DNA from: Chloroflexota bacterium
GTDB taxonomy: Bacteria; Chloroflexota; Anaerolineae; UBA2200
DNA length: 64,000 nt
NCBI GenBank assembly: GCA_014360755.1
Contig: JACIWX010000003.1
Span: forward strand, 215,678-279,677
Direction: 5' to 3'
Below the pieces are notes generated by a model, which was not told where the DNA came from, did no database searches, and worked only from the letters and a program-made list of their open reading frames with translations. Of this stretch, positions 59,959 through 64,000 are shown one piece after another. Both the position numbers and the translations under genes were made by a program. Numbering within the stretch: the first letter of the stretch is position 1; each line of letters starts with the position of its first letter.

Positions 59959-60060
59959 GTTAAAGGGGTAGCAGAACTTGACCTCTGGCTAGGTGCTATT
60001 GCACTTTGATTGCAGAGCTGACTAGGTAGCTTCTCTACTTATGAACTACCCACAGAGCAA

Positions 60061-60714
60061 CTACATTCGGGCCTTGCGTTCGTGGGGCGGTTTGGGTTTG
60101 TACAAGCCTGCCAGGTCTGATCCCAGGAGGCCAGCTCGGTAGAGAAGGTCGTCCACAGGCTGCAGATTTTGTGCCGTTACTTCGTCGAACAAGGGGTAAT
60201 GTGGCAGTGCATCAAGGCGTTTGCCAATCCAGGCAAGGTCTTCCTCCGTGGTCATCCAATCTTGGGCATCGAAAATGCTGAGATCGAGGGGGCGGGAGTA
60301 AGCGCGTAAAGTCCTTTCAGCGAGCATATTGTAGTAGGGTTCAAAATAAGAGAGGGCGAGTTCGCGGTAGTTGCGATAGACAGGTTCGCGGAACCTCAAT
60401 AGGGAAAAATTGGACTTGGCTATGGCTCCGATCAAACCGCGTACACGGTAAATAGCTATTACGTGGTCATCGTCATCCGCCGCTCGCAGGTCCATAATAA
60501 GTGGAGGATAGCCATGGAGATGCAGTGCGGCAGCAGCAAGGAGTGCTCCCTCTAGGCAGTGTGCCTTGCCATCGCGCATGACCCGGCGCGGGGAGCGAGT
60601 CTGGCTATCTGTGTTATAGGGGATGCTGTCCAGGTACTCTTGGATTTTCCAAGGGGCATCCAGGCGGGCGAGAAAAGCCCTCTCCTCTTCGCTCCAAGGA
60701 GAGTCTGTGCTCAT
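60061..60714 (-). CDS. Transglutaminase-like cysteine hydrolase candidate
   Basis: About 217 aa. The segment KAHCLEGALLAAAALHLHGY carries a Cys (53) at a helix start, followed by DDDDHVIAIYR with His84. This Cys...His arrangement recalls the transglutaminase/papain-like fold. The third residue is not certain. No signal peptide. ATG 60714 has AAAGGAGG directly upstream; the frame is open 38 codons further without conservation. Substrate unknown. The C-terminus is basic (PKPPHERKARM). Confidence 0.65.
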   Translation of the reverse strand: MSTDSPWSEEERAFLARLDAPWKIQEYLDSIPYNTDSQTRSPRRVMRDGKAHCLEGALLAAAALHLHGYPPLIMDLRAADDDDHVIAIYRVRGLIGAIAKSNFSLLRFREPVYRNYRELALSYFEPYYNMLAERTLRAYSRPLDLSIFDAQDWMTTEEDLAWIGKRLDALPHYPLFDEVTAQNLQPVDDLLYRAGLLGSDLAGLYKPKPPHERKARM

Positions 60715-60913
60715 CCATGTCCTCCTTTCCCAAAAACCTCCCTGGCATTCTGACCAGAGAGGTTCAGGCTGAAAAAGAGATCCGTTCCTATGCTCACTCG
60801 GTTTCAAACAGCGCACGTGGCAACCCAAGTTGTCTGATGATGCCTAACGGTTGCCAACGCGCCATTCTTCGTGAGCTGGCACAGGAACGGTAATGATCGT
60901 ATCCTTTTTGTTT

Positions 60914-60941
60914 ATTATACCAGCAGCAACATAGAAGCCAA
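60914..60941 (-). promoter_or_regulatory. Possible promoter of the transglutaminase-like gene
   Basis: On the minus strand, TTGGCT (60936-60941), 16-bp spacer, TATAAT (60914-60919). It gives a leader of about 195 nt to ATG 60714, in which no riboswitch was recognised. Confidence 0.5.
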
Positions 60942-60977
60942 ATTGAGGGCACATTGCTACCACGGGCTGCCAGTGGC

Positions 60978-62285
60978 TTACATGCCCAGCCCTTTGCCAA
61001 ATGGGTCTACCCAGGTCTCCAGAGCAACCCTCAGTTCAGGATACTCCTTGGCGGCATCTTCCAGGGAACGACCCTGCATGGTCGCATCAATGGCTTGCCG
61101 GAAGGCTTTCGCCCCAGCAACCGGCCCCTGCGGGTGAGCATGGATGCCGCCACCAGAACCGATGACAATGTCTGGCCCCAAGTCGCGGATGACATCGGGC
61201 ACCATCTTGGGCGTGATGCCACCGCTGGGCATGGGGAAGGTAGGCCGGATGTGATAGAAGGGGAAAGACAGGTTGCGCGCTACGTTCTGGAATTTCTCCA
61301 TCAGCACCGGCGCCTTGCCATAGGGTGCAGGGAAGACCACAATGTCCGCCCCCGCCAGGCGCGGCAGTTTGCCCAGTACTAGGTGAGAACTGATGCCGTG
61401 CCATTCTGAGGCATAGAGCGCTCCCGCCAGATCCATGTGGGCGAGGATAGGCACATTGATGGCGGGGTCCTCCGCCAGCGCACGCAGCACGGGGAAGCCG
61501 GTCACCAAGTAGTTGACCATCAGGGCATTGCAGCCCAGTTCTACGGCGCGGCGAGCGTTCTCAAAAACTTTGGGTACCTCATCAGTGACGTTCACTGTAT
61601 ACAGGGTGTGCTCGCCAGTCTCTTCGTAGACCTGACGCTCTGCTTCCATGTACAGTTTCACTCGTCTCTCGCACTCACAGAAGGAGGCGTTCGCCAGCAA
61701 TTCATCGTCTTTGATGATGTCGCAGCCACCTAGGGCAGCCAGGCGGAACAGTTCTACGCCCACTTCGGGTGGGTAGCCCGTGCAAGGTTTGATCATGTTG
61801 TTGAGCAGGGGACGCTTGGGCACGCCGAGAAGTTTGCGAATGCCAGGGATGCCGAATTTTGGTCCTTGGAAGCCTGCGACGTACTTCTGGGGAAAGCGCA
61901 AGTCGAGCGCCTTGAGTTTGCCAGCCATGGAGATATTGCCAATGACTGTGGTCAACAGCATCGGGATTTGCTCGCCGAAGTTGATCTCCGGGAAAGCGAT
62001 TTGGATGATGTATTGACGCTCCTCCACTTCACGGGGGACCATCCATTCATAGTCCGGGATTTCGTACACACCGATGACTTTGGCGACGTGCTTGCGGCGT
62101 ACCTCAGGTGTTTCCCCTGGCACGGGTACCCAGGTGCCAGTAGATTGCTCAATCGCCAAGGCAGGAGCCAACTTGGCAACGGGGATAGCCTTGGGGTATG
62201 AAACTAGGTATGTGCCAATCACGTACTCTTCATAATCCACCCCTTCGGGCAATGCGAGGGGCAAAGATTCTACGTCTATAGCCAT
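60978..62285 (-). CDS. RuBisCO-like protein (form IV)
   Basis: 435 aa. RuBisCO large-subunit fold with changed catalytic residues. Retained: N117 in TTVIGNIS, K166 in NNMIKPCTGYPP (K175 counterpart), the carbamylation Lys and acids K192-D193-D194-E195 in GGCDIIKDDEL, and the C-terminal Gly-rich GSGGGIHAHPQGP. The KPK of true RuBisCO is KPC here, the His residues of HRAMH are replaced (HMDLAG), and the loop-6 Lys is absent, so carboxylase activity is unlikely. The neighbouring FGGY kinase suggests action on a sugar or sugar-acid phosphate. SD AAAGGAGG. Confidence 0.85.
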   Translation of the reverse strand: MAIDVESLPLALPEGVDYEEYVIGTYLVSYPKAIPVAKLAPALAIEQSTGTWVPVPGETPEVRRKHVAKVIGVYEIPDYEWMVPREVEERQYIIQIAFPEINFGEQIPMLLTTVIGNISMAGKLKALDLRFPQKYVAGFQGPKFGIPGIRKLLGVPKRPLLNNMIKPCTGYPPEVGVELFRLAALGGCDIIKDDELLANASFCECERRVKLYMEAERQVYEETGEHTLYTVNVTDEVPKVFENARRAVELGCNALMVNYLVTGFPVLRALAEDPAINVPILAHMDLAGALYASEWHGISSHLVLGKLPRLAGADIVVFPAPYGKAPVLMEKFQNVARNLSFPFYHIRPTFPMPSGGITPKMVPDVIRDLGPDIVIGSGGGIHAHPQGPVAGAKAFRQAIDATMQGRSLEDAAKEYPELRVALETWVDPFGKGLGM

Positions 62286-62326
62286 AGTATCCTCCTTTGG
62301 ATTTGTAGCAGATTGCCAAATTTCTC

Positions 62327-63859
62327 TTATTTGCGAAAACGCACCTCGTTCACGTCCCGGTATAGACGGCGCAGGGAGGCATACAAGCGTTGATATGCCT
62401 GGTAGAGGACGGCATAGGTAGGCGCATTTTCAGCCTGTGGTTCGAATTCGTGCTCTACACGCACGATCTTCTTCAGCGATTCAAAGTCCGGGTACAGTCC
62501 CAAACCAATGGCAGCAGTAAGCGCTGCTCCAACCGCTCCTGCTTCCTGTGGGTTGACCACTGTCTCAACCCGCCGGCCAGTGACATCGGCAATGATTTGC
62601 ATCCAAGGCTTGCCTCGTGCGCCACCGCCGATGACACGCAGCGTCGGCAAGGGGAAACCGAAGGTTTTCTCCACGATCTCGATCATCCAACGCAAATTGT
62701 AAGCCACGCCCTCGTATACAGCGCGCAGGAGGTGTTCACGGGTGTGGTCGGCGCTGAGGTTGAAGAAGGTGCCGCGTACCCAGGTATCGGCAATAGGTGC
62801 GCGTTCGCCATAGAGCCATGGTGTGCAAATCAGAAAATCGGAGCCAGGTGGAATGGTTTCCACCTTGGCATCCATCAGCGCATAGACGTTGGGGATGTTC
62901 GGATCAGCCTGCTCCGCTTTGTAGAACTCATCGGCGATCCATTTCAAGCATGCTCCTGCCGTCTCCATCTCAGCGAACAGCAACGCCTTGCCGGGGTCAG
63001 CAGATTGCAGCGTGGCCACACCGTGACGGCCTGTGGGCGTCTTGTGCGTGGTCACACCCACCCAGCCGGAGGTTCCCAGATAGATATGGCCGTCCCCTTC
63101 TTCCACCGCGCCGGCGCCAACAGCTGCTCCAGGAGCGTCTCCGCCTCCGCCGAAGACCGGGGTGCCTTCCAGAAGCCCGCATTCTGCTGCTGCCGGTGCA
63201 GTCAGCTTGCCTGCCTGGTCAATGGAACGCACGAGAGGGGGGAATTTGGCGATATCAATCCCAATGTAGCGTATAATGCTCCATAGCCAGTCCTTCTTCT
63301 TAAGGTCAAAGCCGAAGGCAGAAGCGCAAGACCACTCAAAGACCATGTTGCCGGTGGCGCGATGGATGAGGTAGCCGTTCACATCGAGAAAGCAGTTCAT
63401 TGCCTCATAAACTTGGGGCTCATGCTCTTTGAGCCAGAGCAGTTTGGGTAAGCCGTCTTTTCCAGACAGTTCTGCCCCAGCAATCCAGGCAAAGACTTTG
63501 CGCCCCAGGAACTTGCGCATGATGCGCTCTGCCTGCTCAGGGGCGCGGGCATCCAGCCAGATAATAGCCGGACGCAGTGATTTCCCATCCCTGCCCATGG
63601 GGACGATGCCCAACATCTGCGTGGTATATACCATGCACAGGACATCACCAGGCGCAACTTGGGCTTGCTCCAGCACTTGGCGCGTCGTAGAAACAACCGC
63701 CCGCCACCAATCTTCTGGTTCTTGCTCAGCCCAGTCCGGGTGGGGATAGGCAATAGGGTAAGGGGCGAAAGCGGTAGCGCGTACGTTTCCCTCTGTATCT
63801 ACGAGCACTGCCTTATTGCCGCCGGTGCCGACATCATGGGCGAGAATATATTGGGTCAT
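62327..63859 (-). CDS. FGGY-family carbohydrate kinase (xylulokinase-like)
   Basis: 510 aa. Actin-fold sugar kinase. DVGTGGNKAVLVD is the first phosphate loop; the catalytic Asp lies in FGGGGDAPGAAVGAG; RVIGGGARGKPWMQIIADV and NPQEAGAVGAALTAA complete the ATP site. The substrate could be a ketose or polyol. Forty-one bp separate it from the RuBisCO-like gene on the same strand, so they probably work in one pathway. SD GAGGGTAGGGC lies before the ATG. Confidence 0.9.
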   Translation of the reverse strand: MTQYILAHDVGTGGNKAVLVDTEGNVRATAFAPYPIAYPHPDWAEQEPEDWWRAVVSTTRQVLEQAQVAPGDVLCMVYTTQMLGIVPMGRDGKSLRPAIIWLDARAPEQAERIMRKFLGRKVFAWIAGAELSGKDGLPKLLWLKEHEPQVYEAMNCFLDVNGYLIHRATGNMVFEWSCASAFGFDLKKKDWLWSIIRYIGIDIAKFPPLVRSIDQAGKLTAPAAAECGLLEGTPVFGGGGDAPGAAVGAGAVEEGDGHIYLGTSGWVGVTTHKTPTGRHGVATLQSADPGKALLFAEMETAGACLKWIADEFYKAEQADPNIPNVYALMDAKVETIPPGSDFLICTPWLYGERAPIADTWVRGTFFNLSADHTREHLLRAVYEGVAYNLRWMIEIVEKTFGFPLPTLRVIGGGARGKPWMQIIADVTGRRVETVVNPQEAGAVGAALTAAIGLGLYPDFESLKKIVRVEHEFEPQAENAPTYAVLYQAYQRLYASLRRLYRDVNEVRFRK

Positions 63860-63905
63860 GCCCTACCCTCCGTCTGTTTTCCTACGGTTCGCGTGGCAAG
63901 GATGG

Positions 63906-64000
63906 CTACCTTGGCATCGCTTCCTGGATCATCTGCTCGCGAATCTGCACGAGTTCTTCTGGCGAGAACTGCTCCACTTCTTTCAAGACAGTCTCGAATA
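63906..64000 (-). CDS. C-terminal end of an unidentified protein (runs off the window)
   Basis: The last 30 codons of a minus-strand gene end at TAG 63908-63906. The visible residues include EQFSPEELVQIREQMIQEAM, a charged helix. Too short to assign. It lies 46 bp upstream of the kinase gene and is probably part of the kinase/RuBisCO-like operon. Confidence 0.5.
   Translation of the reverse strand, partial: FETVLKEVEQFSPEELVQIREQMIQEAMPR

Noticed and set aside
60978-62285. True RuBisCO (carbon fixation)
   Set aside because: KPK is changed to KPC, the loop-6 Lys is missing, and HRAMH is not retained; it fits a form IV-like protein.
1-64000. tRNA, rRNA or CRISPR arrays
   Set aside because: No tRNA T-loop/anticodon pattern, rRNA core or regularly spaced repeat was seen; the recurrent repeats are the MITE copies.

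Overview
The window looks like a chromosomal contig from an uncultured bacterium, most likely Chloroflexota of the Anaerolineae type. This is inference from gene content and style: Thr/Pro-rich linkers in surface proteins, several rubrerythrin-like proteins, 2-oxoacid:ferredoxin oxidoreductase, a mannose-type PTS, a DUF6391 protein, and tungstate/molybdopterin genes. No rRNA, tRNA, CRISPR array, transposase or phage gene was recognised.

Layout. 0-5 kb: housekeeping genes (start of holA, DUF6391, PfkB kinase, Mut7-C, rsfS, ndk, a TPR protein). 5-8 kb: alpha/beta hydrolase and an S51-like protein with a cysteinyl-tRNA-synthetase-like tail. 8-13.6 kb: a GntR-controlled mannose-type PTS operon with a textbook promoter and operator, a fused IIC-IID, a class I aldolase and a zinc dehydrogenase. 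13.6-18.9 kb: a radical SAM protein with a LexA-like box inside its promoter, a PA14 lipoprotein, dtd and small genes. 18.6-28.3 kb: a redox and oxygen-defence island on the minus strand with three rubrerythrin-like proteins, a DJ-1/rubrerythrin fusion, KOR, CoA-disulfide reductase, nitroreductase, a flavodoxin-like protein and a probable selenocysteine glutaredoxin-PDZ protein read through an in-frame TGA. 28.7-35 kb: surface glycosidase-like protein, hydantoinase, two LysM proteins and a VIT/vWA protein. 35.4-38.8 kb: an AT-rich, compositionally foreign block. 38.9-43.7 kb: hsp20, lon and a PHP/AlbA_2 protein. 43.8-48.5 kb: rnz followed by four genes matching the distal enzymes of the archaeal (modified) mevalonate pathway: UbiD-type decarboxylase, aconitase-X large and small subunits, and isopentenyl phosphate kinase. 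48.6-52 kb: site-2 protease, zinc-ribbon, HEAT-repeat and small proteins. 52.1-59.9 kb: a probable Moco/Tuco riboswitch with a terminator, then moaA-moaC-moaD-moaE-moeA-mogA-tupB-tupC-chrA-tupA. 60-64 kb: a transglutaminase-like protein, a RuBisCO-like protein and an FGGY kinase.

Four full copies and one remnant of a 150-210 bp element with inverted ends lie in intergenic spaces. Two copies carry exact 7-bp flanking duplications on clean element boundaries and a third is consistent with one, which marks a MITE family.

The strongest leads are the selenocysteine glutaredoxin-PDZ, the bacterial archaeal-type mevalonate cluster, the MITE family, the riboswitch-led tungsten/molybdenum operon with its embedded chrA, and the SOS-like promoter of the radical SAM gene. 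All functional claims rest on reading motifs by eye; no database search was run.
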